This document shows positions 1 through 6,707 of a DNA stretch of 18,659 nt, one piece after another. The translations under genes were made by a program, and so were the position numbers. Origin of the DNA: an uncultured Eubacteriales bacterium (GTDB lineage Bacteria; Bacillota; Clostridia; Oscillospirales; Oscillospiraceae); assembly GCA_900548625.1 (NCBI GenBank), contig URLO01000044.1:1-18659 (forward strand), written 5' to 3'. Position 1 is the first letter of the stretch; every line of letters begins with the position of its first letter. The notes under the pieces are model-generated. The model saw nothing but the letters and a program-made list of their open reading frames with translations, was not told where the DNA came from and made no database searches.

Positions 1-24
1 TGCCATTATTCATCACCCAGATAC

Positions 25-53
25 AGTATAGCATATTTGGTAAGACGGTTAAA
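25..53 (-). promoter_or_regulatory. possible promoter reading off the left edge
   Basis: On the minus strand there is TTTAAC, a 17-nt spacer and TATACT, preceded by TG as in an extended -10. It would drive transcription toward the left edge, where no complete gene is visible. It lies just beyond the stop of the minus-strand ORF at 62-493, so it could belong to a separate unit on the other side of a junction. This is a motif match only. Confidence 0.35.
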
Positions 54-61
54 GTGTTTTA

Positions 62-493
62 CTAGATTTTAGTATAATGCCCGGCATGAACACCCTGCCG
101 GTCGAAGTCCCACTCCCACGTCACGAACCGAGCGCCCTTTTTGCCGAGCTGCCCAGCCAGCACCGCGTCACCAAAATCCGCAAGTACCTTGTAGGTATCT
201 TCCAGGCCAACAGCTTTCAGCGCAGGCGCACATTCAAAGATCCGCATATACTCCTTGACCTGCCCGGCCGTCTGTATCACCGTCCGAAGCTGCTTGTCTA
301 CATCCGGCCCCATGATATCCGCTGGTCGGAAACGGACGATGCCGTCTCTGTCGACCGAGCAGAGCGGCTGCTCGTTCCATCTGACGTGGATCAGACCGTC
401 GTCCAGCAGCCTTGCGTCCAGCTCCCTGTGCAGGAGCTTCTGTTCTACCTCTCGCAGATATCTTTCTTTCTGCGGTGTGAGCTCTTCGTTCAT
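62..493 (-). CDS. conserved mobile-element protein, possibly C-terminally truncated
   Basis: This 143-aa soluble protein has no signal peptide or membrane segment. It is preceded by GGAGG seven bases before the ATG, which supports the start. The N-terminal part is charged and helical (about residues 1-25), followed by a short beta-rich stretch (RWNEQPLCSVDRDGIVRF) and a C-terminal half containing FVTWEWDFDRQGVHAGHY. From memory, clostridial integrative elements carry longer proteins with this same stretch that continue well past the HY. Here the frame stops three residues later (TKI), so the C-terminus may have been cut off by a rearrangement. It sits downstream of the recombinase and is separated from it by a terminator. 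I cannot name its function. Confidence 0.6.
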   Translation of the reverse strand: MNEELTPQKERYLREVEQKLLHRELDARLLDDGLIHVRWNEQPLCSVDRDGIVRFRPADIMGPDVDKQLRTVIQTAGQVKEYMRIFECAPALKAVGLEDTYKVLADFGDAVLAGQLGKKGARFVTWEWDFDRQGVHAGHYTKI

Positions 494-494
494 A

Positions 495-2285
495 TCATAC
501 CTCCAATCTCAGTGCCCTTTTTGAGCGCAAAAAAGGCGCTGGACTTGGTTCGTGAAAACCAACAATCCAGCGCCCATAACTTTGTGAAAGATTTTTCTTC
601 GTTTTTTCCGGAATCTCGCCGCCGCAGCCCTCTGAAAAAGGGCGCTGACAGCAAAAATCCCCTTGAAAATGGAAAAGCAGAGGTTCAAATCCTGTTTGAA
701 CCTCTGCAAAGCGGCCATTGATCCATGGAGTTTTTAGAAAATTTCCGGCCGTAAAAAAGCCTGAACACCTTGAAACAACTGGGCTTTTCGTCAATTGATC
801 CAAAGTGTTCAGATGATATGGTGGAGCGACTTGAGTTAAATCCGAACCGAAGGCCGCCTGAATTTCCGCAAGTGTGATCGTTTCAGTTCCGTCCTTGAAG
901 TTGTAGGTAAAGACCAGCTTATCGTCAAACACATAGATGGAATTGATGAACGTGTCGATGATCTGCTTCTGATACTGCGGGTCGTCTACGTTGCCATACT
1001 TGAAGCGGCTGATCCAACTGACTACCTGCTCTTTTGTGTAGCGCGGCCTTGCCATCTGCGCCTGCAATATGGACAGCTTCAACTCTTCCCGCTGCATTTC
1101 CAGCTTCTCCAGCCGCTCCTTTGTGGAGGCGGTGAGCACGCCCATCTGAATGGCGTTGAGCATATTGTCAATGGCTTTTTCACATTCAGTCAACTGCTGG
1201 CGCATGGCGGGGAGCGAGGTATCTTCCTTTTCCTGCAAGGCCACGATTGCTTCCGCAATGCGGCTGATTTCATCGTCCTGTAATACGCGCTGCACCGTCA
1301 CAAGAACTGCCGCCCGTTCGATCCAATGCTTTCTGACAGCTTTTCGCTTGCAGCCCAGCTTTCGCTTCGCACCGCCGCATTTGTAGTAATAATGTTTGAC
1401 GCCCTTTGTGCTGCTGGTGCCGCTTTCCCCGGCCATCAGCCGTTCGCAAGTTCCGCAGAACAGCTTCGTTGTCAGCAGATATTCTTCCGTCGCTTTGGCT
1501 TTGGCGGGGGCCTTTTTGTTGAACGCCATACGCCGCTGCACCCGGTCAAACAAGTCATCGTCAATGATTGCAGGGATTCCTTTGGGGATAATCACGCTCC
1601 CATACTGGTACTCGCCGATGTACTTCCTGTTTTTGAGGATCAGACTGACCCCACCGATTTTGAACGCCTTGCCCTTTTTCGTTTTCAGCCCACGTCCGTT
1701 CAGCGAAGCCGTGATCTCGCTGATGCTCTCGCCGCTGTCATAGAGGGTGAATATCTCCGTTACCAGCGGAGCGGTCAGAGGATCGACGGCAAGCACACCG
1801 TCTGTGCCTACCACATACCCCAGCGGCGTATTTCCGCCGTTGTTTTTGCATTTAAGCGCGTTCTCTTTCTGTCCGCGCTGTATCTTCTCGGACAGCTCAG
1901 CGGAGTAATATTCGGCGTAGCCCTCCAGCATGGATTCAAGGATGATACCCTCCGGCCCGTCGGAGATATTCTCCTTGACGGATACGACCTTCACGCCGTT
2001 CTTTTTCAGAATCCGCTTGTAGTGGGCGCTGTCATAGCGGTCACGGGAAAAACGGTCGAGCTTCCATATCAGCACCACATCGAACAGCTTTTGCTCGCTG
2101 TCCTTTATCATATTTTGAAATTCTGGTCTGTCTGCGGTTCTGGCGGACAACGCTCTGTCGATATAGCTGCGGAGAATGGTGATGCCGTTTCGTTCGGCAT
2201 ACTCCGTACACTCGCGGAGCTGACCTTCGATGGATTCTTCTCGCTGGCTGTCCGAGGAATAGCGGGCGTAGATCACGGCTTTCAT
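495..2285 (-). CDS. large serine recombinase (site-specific integrase)
   Basis: This protein would catalyse integration and excision of a mobile element through a serine-DNA intermediate. The frame is open to 2363, but I place the start at 2285, where MKAVIYARYS begins behind a GGAGG and overlaps the upstream gene as ATGA. From this start it is 596 aa. Residues 1-150 form the resolvase domain with YARYS (catalytic Ser10) and DRFSRD (about 77-82). A recombinase domain follows, then a zinc ribbon with Cys277, Cys280, Cys303 and Cys312, a coiled coil (about 360-410) and a terminal beta-rich part. Homology-like sequence seems to end near residue 488 (SDLTQVAPP, about position 822). The last roughly 107 residues read through three hairpins, two of them terminator-like, and are Cys/Phe-rich and unlike the family. 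The true end may therefore differ. Confidence 0.9.
   Translation of the reverse strand: MKAVIYARYSSDSQREESIEGQLRECTEYAERNGITILRSYIDRALSARTADRPEFQNMIKDSEQKLFDVVLIWKLDRFSRDRYDSAHYKRILKKNGVKVVSVKENISDGPEGIILESMLEGYAEYYSAELSEKIQRGQKENALKCKNNGGNTPLGYVVGTDGVLAVDPLTAPLVTEIFTLYDSGESISEITASLNGRGLKTKKGKAFKIGGVSLILKNRKYIGEYQYGSVIIPKGIPAIIDDDLFDRVQRRMAFNKKAPAKAKATEEYLLTTKLFCGTCERLMAGESGTSSTKGVKHYYYKCGGAKRKLGCKRKAVRKHWIERAAVLVTVQRVLQDDEISRIAEAIVALQEKEDTSLPAMRQQLTECEKAIDNMLNAIQMGVLTASTKERLEKLEMQREELKLSILQAQMARPRYTKEQVVSWISRFKYGNVDDPQYQKQIIDTFINSIYVFDDKLVFTYNFKDGTETITLAEIQAAFGSDLTQVAPPYHLNTLDQLTKSPVVSRCSGFFTAGNFLKTPWINGRFAEVQTGFEPLLFHFQGDFCCQRPFSEGCGGEIPEKTKKNLSQSYGRWIVGFHEPSPAPFLRSKRALRLEV
529..574 (-). 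terminator. rho-independent terminator, recombinase side
   Basis: A 9-bp perfect stem (GGCGCTGGA with TCCAGCGCC) is extended by an inner TTGGTT/AACCAA pairing. On the minus strand it is followed by six T residues. It lies between the recombinase body and the gene at 62-493, inside the unexpected 3' tail of the recombinase frame. Confidence 0.75.
677..707 (-). other. perfect 13-bp hairpin in the recombinase tail
   Basis: Arms at 677-689 and 695-707 pair perfectly around a 5-nt loop. On the minus strand only a short CTTTTCC follows, so it is a weak terminator at best. It is one of three hairpins in a row across 529-812. Confidence 0.6.
753..812 (-). terminator. probable terminator just after the recombinase domain
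   Basis: CTGAACAC pairs with GTGTTCAG over 8 bp (arms 761-768 and 805-812) with a long loop. On the minus strand the stem is followed by GC and six T residues. It begins about 10 bases after the last family-like codons of the recombinase, where an operon terminator would be expected. The recombinase frame nevertheless stays open through it. Confidence 0.55.
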
Positions 2286-2641
2286 TTCGTATCCACCTCC
2301 GAGAGCATCTGCACAAGCGTTGCCTTCAGTCGTTCGTTCATAGCCGAGCCGGGGTCGAAGCACATTTCCACGAACCGCGCCATTTCGGGATTGTTCAGGC
2401 CGAGCTTCACACAGTTGTTATAGATCATGCCGTGTGGGTCGTCCGTCCTGCCGAAAATGTAGTCCAGCGACACGTCAAAGTAGTCGGCGTATTTCAGAAA
2501 AACCTCCGGGCAGGGCGTGGAATCGTCGATCTCATACCGGGCAAGGGCGGATTGGGAAACGTCAAATTCCTTTGCCAGCTTCGCCTGCGAGAGCCTGACG
2601 CTTTCACGCAAACCTCGCAGCCGTTCACCGATGATTTTCAA
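2282..2641 (-). CDS. XRE-family HTH transcriptional regulator
   Basis: A 119-aa DNA-binding protein with a Cro/C1-type helix-turn-helix at about residues 7-62 (LRESVRLSQAKLAKEFDVSQ, then ALARYE and a typical LDYIFGRTD end). The start is a TTG at 2641, chosen because AAAAGGAGGTGA stands 10 bases upstream and no better ATG exists. Its stop overlaps the recombinase start by 4 bp (ATGA), which suggests translational coupling. A consensus promoter lies directly upstream, with an inverted repeat over its -35. It therefore probably represses its own operon and controls recombinase expression, as small XRE repressors do in many mobile elements. The C-terminal part (about 70-119) is not a recognised domain. 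Confidence 0.9.
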   Translation of the reverse strand: MKIIGERLRGLRESVRLSQAKLAKEFDVSQSALARYEIDDSTPCPEVFLKYADYFDVSLDYIFGRTDDPHGMIYNNCVKLGLNNPEMARFVEMCFDPGSAMNERLKATLVQMLSEVDTK

Positions 2642-2668
2642 GGCTGCGTCACCTCCTTTTCTGTTTCA

Positions 2669-2697
2669 AGTATACCCAGAAACAGAGAATATGTCAA
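2669..2697 (-). promoter_or_regulatory. sigma70-type promoter of the XRE-recombinase operon
   Basis: On the minus strand there is a consensus -35 (TTGACA), a 17-nt spacer and TATACT, 28 bases before the TTG start codon of the regulator. An inverted repeat, GAATAT-N9-ATATTC at 2687-2707, covers the -35 and is a candidate operator for the XRE protein. The promoter match is near ideal; the operator role is inferred. Confidence 0.85.
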
Positions 2698-2707
2698 TGA
2701 TATATTC

Positions 2708-3033
2708 ACATAACACCGCGATTCTCGGACGCGCCGCAGGCGAAGAAAGCTCCGCAGGAGCGCAGCCGATTTTGCAAAAATCGTTCAAAGGGGCTTGGGG
2801 ACAAATTTCCCCAACAAGCGCAAAGTGGCTCCAAGCCACCTTGCTTGCCGAGTGTGAAGCCAACAGGATTTGCACGGCGGCAAGCAGCAAAGTGGGTACC
2901 GCTTTGCCCTGCTTGCCAGTCCGTTTTCCGTTCTGCAAATCTTCCTGTTTGAACATGGCTGTGGGAGGGCATATAATGCGGTGAAGCGTCGCGGCGTTCA
3001 TAGAAATGTTGCATATTTGAGCGGAGATGGGAA
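2708..3033. other. gene-free stretch inside the mobile element
   Basis: No frame here has a ribosome binding site or a convincing protein. The stretch holds several short inverted repeats, for example around GGGGACAAATTTCCCC at 2797-2812. The minus-strand frame contains phrases such as GFTLGKQGGLEPLCACWGNLSPSPF, which I recall as a frequent spurious translation in clostridial integrative elements. That suggests the DNA is conserved for a non-coding reason, possibly transfer or recombination. This is memory, not a search result. Confidence 0.4.
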
Positions 3034-3063
3034 TTGAAAAGCTCGCACTTTGCATGGTATAAT
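3034..3063 (+). promoter_or_regulatory. promoter of the KPVIYLYP protein gene
   Basis: TTGAAA, an 18-nt spacer and a perfect TATAAT, preceded by TGG. It lies about 90 bases upstream of the ATG at 3152 and has no competing gene between. Confidence 0.7.
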
Positions 3064-3151
3064 CATATTGGATAGTTATAAGTGATTTGAACAATCCTTC
3101 TGCCCGCCGACAAAGCAAAAGAAACCGACCTGATTCTTGGAGGTGAACAGT

Positions 3152-4084
3152 ATGAAGAAAAAGAAGTTATGGATTGCGCTCCTCGTAGCTTTTGTAGTGC
3201 TTGCGGCATCCGTTGTTTATTTGAACCGGGCTGTAATTTTTCAGCGCGGCAATCCCATTCCTTATCTTGCAGCGGCTGCCCGGATTTCTGAAAAGAACCC
3301 CTATGTGGCGGTGGATGAAGCAAAGGGCGTCTATATCTCCAAGCGTGGCGAATGCCCGGAGCTGCTTGAGTATTATCAGGAAAAAACAGGGATGGAATTT
3401 GTCGAACAGGCTGGGAGCAGCTACCTGTTTACTGATGGGAGCCGAAATGAAGTAGCCTCATCTGAGGTTTATTGGGGGCGTTATACGGTCTGGGTGTTGC
3501 CCACCATGGAAGCTGCCGAGAACTCCGATGCTGAGCAATACGACGCGAAGCCTGTCATTTATCTTTACCCGGAGAAGGAAACTGAGGTCACTGTGAAATT
3601 GAACTATGCCGGAGAACTGACCTGCACATATCCTGCCTACAATGACGGCTGGAAGGTTTCTGCCAGTCCTGACGGCACATTGACAGACGCCGACGGGCAA
3701 ACGTACAACTATCTTTATTGGGAGGGCGTAAACAGCGTTGCTTATGATTTTTCCGAGGGCTTCTGTGTAGCCGGAAGCGACACCGCCGCTTTTCTGGAGA
3801 ACACCTTGAACCAGTTGGGACTTACCCGGAAGGAAGCAAATGAGTTTATCGTTTACTGGCTGCCGCTAATGAAAGAGAATCCTTACAATCTCATTGCATT
3901 TCAGTCCGACAGCTATACGCAATCGGCGCAGGTATCCATTGAGCCAGCACCCGATACGCTGCTGCGGGTATTTATGGCGTGGAAGCCGCTTGAGAGCGCC
4001 GTGGATATTTCCGCTCAGAATCTCACCGCCCCGGTGCGCACCGGCTTCACGGCAGTGGAGTGGGGCGGCTGTCAAGTTAGGTGA
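3152..4084 (+). CDS. membrane-anchored KPVIYLYP-motif protein, function unknown
   Basis: A 310-aa protein. I use the ATG at 3152 because GGAGG lies 8 bases before it; the frame is open from a TTG at 3137 that overlaps this ribosome binding site. A lysine-rich start and one hydrophobic segment (about residues 6-25) without a lipobox suggest an N-terminal anchor with the rest outside the cell. Residues 30-120 carry no motif I know. From residue 133 KPVIYLYPEKETEVTVKL opens a second domain, rich in aromatic residues (YNYLYWEG, FIVYWLPLM), ending in RTGFTAVEWGG. I recall proteins with this KPVIYLYP domain in Firmicutes but know no activity for them. It has its own promoter and is probably cargo of the element. 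Confidence 0.8.
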   Translation: MKKKKLWIALLVAFVVLAASVVYLNRAVIFQRGNPIPYLAAAARISEKNPYVAVDEAKGVYISKRGECPELLEYYQEKTGMEFVEQAGSSYLFTDGSRNEVASSEVYWGRYTVWVLPTMEAAENSDAEQYDAKPVIYLYPEKETEVTVKLNYAGELTCTYPAYNDGWKVSASPDGTLTDADGQTYNYLYWEGVNSVAYDFSEGFCVAGSDTAAFLENTLNQLGLTRKEANEFIVYWLPLMKENPYNLIAFQSDSYTQSAQVSIEPAPDTLLRVFMAWKPLESAVDISAQNLTAPVRTGFTAVEWGGCQVR

Positions 4085-4130
4085 TCGTTGGAGTTAAAGA
4101 ACGTCAAACTTCATTCTCAGGGGGACTGTT

Positions 4131-4328
4131 ATGAACACAAAAACAAAGCAAGGCGGGCTTGGCATCGTATCCATCCTGACGATTGTATTCATTGTTCTGA
4201 AGCTGTCAGGCGTGATTAAGTGGCACTGGATATGGGTGCTTTCGCCAATCTGGATTTCCGCATTGACTGCCGTCATTCTTTTTGCCGGTATTCTGATTGG
4301 CGGAAGGCTGAAAAAGGGCAAGTGGTAA
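4131..4328 (+). CDS. small two-helix membrane protein
   Basis: This 65-aa protein is preceded by CAGGGGGAC. It has two hydrophobic helices (about residues 10-28 and 34-56) separated by KWHW and ends in basic residues (GGRLKKGKW). The pattern GIVSILTIVFIVLKLSGVI followed by a Trp-rich turn and WVLSPIWI matches short proteins often found in phages and integrative elements and labelled in databases as transmembrane Fragile-X-F proteins. No role is established that I know of. It follows the KPVIYLYP gene by 46 bases and may be on the same transcript. Confidence 0.75.
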   Translation: MNTKTKQGGLGIVSILTIVFIVLKLSGVIKWHWIWVLSPIWISALTAVILFAGILIGGRLKKGKW

Positions 4329-4563
4329 ACTTAACCTGAACGAGGATATAAAATTGGTTCCGGCGGGCAGGCACAGTCTGTGCTTGCCCGCCTTGTCTGC
4401 CGAAAAGCGAAACGGGCGGCGGCTGTCAATGGCGCGAAGCGTTCATCTTGACCATTGACGGCTGACGGCTGCTGCGCTACTGCACTTGCCAAGCTGCAAG
4501 CCACAGAACAATTTCGGTAGCCGCTGCCAAAATTACGCTGTCAGCCGCTCCATTCCCGTGGTA
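4329..4563. other. gene-free stretch with inverted repeats
   Basis: No supported gene. It contains the hairpin listed separately at 4362-4392, a second inverted repeat GTCAATGG...CCATTGAC (4425-4432 with 4452-4459), and tandem TGACGGC units beside it (about 4455-4470). It ends at a clear promoter. The repeats could be a regulatory or nicking region of the element, but nothing proves this. Confidence 0.4.
4362..4392 (+). terminator. likely terminator after the small membrane protein gene
   Basis: A 14-bp GC-rich stem with one G-T pair and a GTC loop, 34 bases after the stop at 4328. The T tract is poor (TTGTCTGCC), so termination may be incomplete. Confidence 0.5.
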
Positions 4564-4592
4564 TTGACGTGCAGCCCCATCGCTGCTATAAT
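4564..4592 (+). promoter_or_regulatory. sigma70-type promoter of the 63-aa element gene
   Basis: TTGACG, a 17-nt spacer and TATAAT. It stands about 120 bases before the ATG at 4712, leaving an untranslated leader in which the frame is open but has no convincing start. Confidence 0.75.
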
Positions 4593-4711
4593 GAAAACAC
4601 AATTTCAGACACAGGACGCCATGCAGACACCGCAAGCCTTGCTTGATAGCGTGTCTGCTTTTCATTTCAAAAAGGGAGCGGCTGTTCTCGGAAAGGAGAA
4701 GAAGTGAAGCG

Positions 4712-4903
4712 ATGTCAACATTCAGCGGTCGGAAAAACAGTGGCATGGAGATCCCGGATTACGCCATTGAACGCATCGCCCGCTGCCTGTTGCCCATGAT
4801 CCAAGCGTATTATGAAAGCGACGAAGGGCAGGCGGAGCTGGCGGCGTGGAATGAAAAGAAAGACGCTGAGGACACAAGAGAACACGACAGACAGACGGCA
4901 TGA
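4712..4903 (+). CDS. small conserved mobile-element protein
   Basis: A 63-aa acidic protein with the core MEIPDYAIERIARCLLPMIQAYYES, predicted helical, and a charged C-terminus (NEKKDAEDTREHDRQ). GGAG lies 13 bases before the ATG, which is a little far. The frame is open upstream to 4643, but those residues are basic and look untranslated, so I keep the internal ATG. I recall near-identical short proteins in clostridial integrative elements; no function is known to me. It converges on the 82-aa gene across a shared terminator. Confidence 0.65.
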   Translation: MSTFSGRKNSGMEIPDYAIERIARCLLPMIQAYYESDEGQAELAAWNEKKDAEDTREHDRQTA

Positions 4904-4909
4904 AAAAGT

Positions 4910-4936
4910 AAGGGAGTGCGCCCGGCGCACTCCCTT
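4910..4936. terminator. bidirectional terminator between convergent genes
   Basis: A perfect 12-bp stem (arms 4910-4921 and 4925-4936) with a CCG loop. It has TT on the plus side and ACTTTTTC on the minus side, so it serves both the 63-aa gene and the 82-aa gene that converge here. Confidence 0.8.
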
Positions 4937-4944
4937 TTGCGTAT

Positions 4945-5193
4945 TCAGTTTTCGTAGGGCTTGTACTCCGTGACGGCGTTCAGATATGCCTCAACGTCGC
5001 CGTTCAGAACGAGGTCTGCGTAAGCCAGCGGGTCGTTGTAGATGAGGCAGTCCAGCTCCGACCGCTGGAAGCGGTTGTCTGCCACATCATTCTCTACGGC
5101 GGTGCAGTCGATGGAGCAAATGCTCCCGCCCGTGAAGCGAAGCTCCACACGGGCGGCATCCATATTGAACGCGCAGCTTATGAGTTTTTTCAT
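4945..5193 (-). CDS. 82-aa element protein, DUF6061-like
   Basis: A small acidic protein that opens MKKLISCAFNMDAARVELRF, followed by a Cys-containing strand (SICSIDC) and a helical C-terminal half with RSELDCLIYNDPLAYADLVLNGD. AGGAGG stands 8 bases before the ATG. The pattern fits what I remember as the DUF6061 family of clostridial mobile elements, but I could not check this. It has no membrane segment and no known activity. It transcribes away from the tRNA gene, whose terminator lies just upstream of it. Confidence 0.7.
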   Translation of the reverse strand: MKKLISCAFNMDAARVELRFTGGSICSIDCTAVENDVADNRFQRSELDCLIYNDPLAYADLVLNGDVEAYLNAVTEYKPYEN

Positions 5194-5251
5194 GGGTATA
5201 TCCTCCTGAATTTGATGTTATTCTATCCCGAAACTAAACTTCAATGTCCTT

Positions 5252-5305
5252 GATAAAAACAAGAAATCCGAACCCATTCCCTATCGGAATCAAGTTCGGA
5301 TTTCT
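5252..5305 (-). terminator. terminator of the tRNA-Val gene
   Basis: A 12-bp outer stem (5262-5273 with 5294-5305) encloses an inner ATTCC/GGAAT stem. On the minus strand it is followed by CTTGTTTTTATC. It starts 7 bases after the tRNA 3' end. Confidence 0.85.
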
Positions 5306-5311
5306 CAAGTA

Positions 5312-5388
5312 TGGTGGAGACTAATGGACTCGAACCATCGACCTCCTGCGTGTGAAGCAGGCGCTCTAACCAGCTGAGCTAAGCCTCC
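5312..5388 (-). tRNA. tRNA-Val (anticodon CAC)
   Basis: A 77-nt cloverleaf read on the minus strand. The acceptor is GGAGGCT paired with AGTCTCC, with discriminator A and an encoded CCA. The D arm is GCTC...GAGC. The anticodon stem CCTGC/GCAGG encloses the loop TTCACAC, giving anticodon CAC for GUG codons. The T arm is GATGG TTCGAGT CCATT. It lies 47 bases downstream of cca and could be read from the same promoter. Confidence 0.95.
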
Positions 5389-5435
5389 GTTGCGCAGTTA
5401 TTATAACAGCTCCCGCGGAAAAAATCAACCAGAAT

Positions 5436-6554
5436 TTACTCCGGAGGCAAACTTTCTGCCAGATGCAGCAGCGTGGGGCGCGTATTGTCCTCCGGATGGA
5501 GCAGGACGTGCGCCAGAAGCGCGTTCAGCACCCTTCCGATCTGCGGGCCGTGCAGCGCCGGAAAATCGCGGCCGCCGACGGCGAGCTGGCGGAGCGTGAC
5601 GCATTCGCCGCCTGCGCGGATGTCCTCCAAAATCGGGACGGTGCCGGAGAGCGCTGCCGCAGCGGCCGCAGCGTCCCAGCCGTGGGCGGCGATGCAGCGC
5701 TTGAGCGCGAGGCGGCTCATGTCCGGGGCATATGCGCCCGCTGCCGCGTCGATCAGCGCGCAGAGCTTTCCCGGCAGACGCAGCCGGACGGGATCGAGCG
5801 CGGGACACAGAATTTTCAGCCCTGTCCAGCGGACAGGCGCCTGCGCCGGAAGCGCCGCCAGCCAGTCGAGCGGCGGAAGCTGGTCAAGCCCGACAGGGCA
5901 GAGGAGGCCGTCGGATGCCATCGCCTGCAAAAGCTGTGGACGCGGAGAGAGCAGCGTTTTTTCCAGCTCATCGCGGATGCGCTCCACAGAAAGCGCGGCG
6001 GTCAGGGGCGCGCAGGCGGAAATGGCGGCGAGGGTCTCTGCGGCGGGCGTGAAGCCGAGCTGGGCGCAGAAGCGATAGGCACGGAGCATCCGCAGCGCGT
6101 CCTCGCGAAAGCGCGTTTCCGCGTCGCCGACGCAGCGGAGAATGCCGGCCCGAAGATCCTGCTGCCCGCCAAAAAGATCTGTGACGCACCCGGACAGATC
6201 CATCGCCATGGCATTGACGGTGAAATCGCGGCGGGAGAGATCCTCCTCGAGCCGCGGAACAAAGCGCACCTCGGACGGGTGGCGTCCATCAAGATACGCG
6301 CCCTCCGTGCGAAACGTCGTGACCTCGGCCTGCGCGCCGTCCAGAAGCACGGTGACGGTCCCGTGGCGGATGCCGGTCGGGATGCAGTGTGAAAAGAGCG
6401 CCATGATCTGCTGGGGCAGGGCAGAGGTCGTGATGTCCCAGTCATGGACGCGCCGTCCGAGCAGACGGTCACGCACGCATCCGCCGACATAATACGCCTC
6501 AAACCCGGCGGCATTCAGCGTTTTCAGGATCATATCCGGCTTTTTTGCGTCCAT
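5436..6554 (-). CDS. cca: CCA tRNA nucleotidyltransferase
   Basis: This cytosolic enzyme adds or repairs the 3' CCA of tRNAs using CTP and ATP. It is 372 aa. The nucleotidyltransferase core has YVGGCVRD (22-29), the metal-binding pair Asp38/Asp40 in HDWD, GIRHGTVTV (61-69), and the nucleotide-recognition signature LSRRDFTVNAMA (106-117). RFREDALRMLRAYRF follows at about 147-161. The remaining part is the helical neck and body. The frame stays open far upstream, but I start at 6554 because AAGGGAG precedes this ATG and the upstream residues are antisense to murC. It is divergent from murC. The neighbouring tRNA-Val already encodes CCA, so for that tRNA the enzyme would act in repair. Confidence 0.95.
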   Translation of the reverse strand: MDAKKPDMILKTLNAAGFEAYYVGGCVRDRLLGRRVHDWDITTSALPQQIMALFSHCIPTGIRHGTVTVLLDGAQAEVTTFRTEGAYLDGRHPSEVRFVPRLEEDLSRRDFTVNAMAMDLSGCVTDLFGGQQDLRAGILRCVGDAETRFREDALRMLRAYRFCAQLGFTPAAETLAAISACAPLTAALSVERIRDELEKTLLSPRPQLLQAMASDGLLCPVGLDQLPPLDWLAALPAQAPVRWTGLKILCPALDPVRLRLPGKLCALIDAAAGAYAPDMSRLALKRCIAAHGWDAAAAAAALSGTVPILEDIRAGGECVTLRQLAVGGRDFPALHGPQIGRVLNALLAHVLLHPEDNTRPTLLHLAESLPPE

Positions 6555-6598
6555 AACGGCGTGACTCCCTTCCCAACGGCGATTTTCCGAAAAACTGC

Positions 6599-6627
6599 TT
6601 GTGTTTGCGGTAAAAACAGTATATAAT
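6599..6627 (+). promoter_or_regulatory. promoter of murC
   Basis: TTGTGT, a 17-nt spacer and TATAAT, 80 bases before the murC start. The same AT-rich core reads TATACT on the minus strand (6618-6623), so a divergent cca promoter may overlap it. Further down, the murC ribosome binding site lies in a small CTCCT-GAC-AGGAG hairpin (6685-6697). Confidence 0.65.
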
Positions 6628-6707
6628 ACGGTCTTAGTGCTCATATTGATTATAGGGGCTTGCGCCCATATCTGCAATAGAAATCTCCTGACAGGAGGAC
6701 CTTTTTG

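Noticed and set aside
1326..2423. 365-aa plus-strand open frame opposite the recombinase
   Set aside because: Antisense to a clear serine recombinase and without a ribosome binding site.
4486..4707. 73-aa plus-strand frame with an apparent ATG
   Set aside because: It contains the promoter at 4564-4592 in its middle and lacks a ribosome binding site; it is more likely leader DNA.
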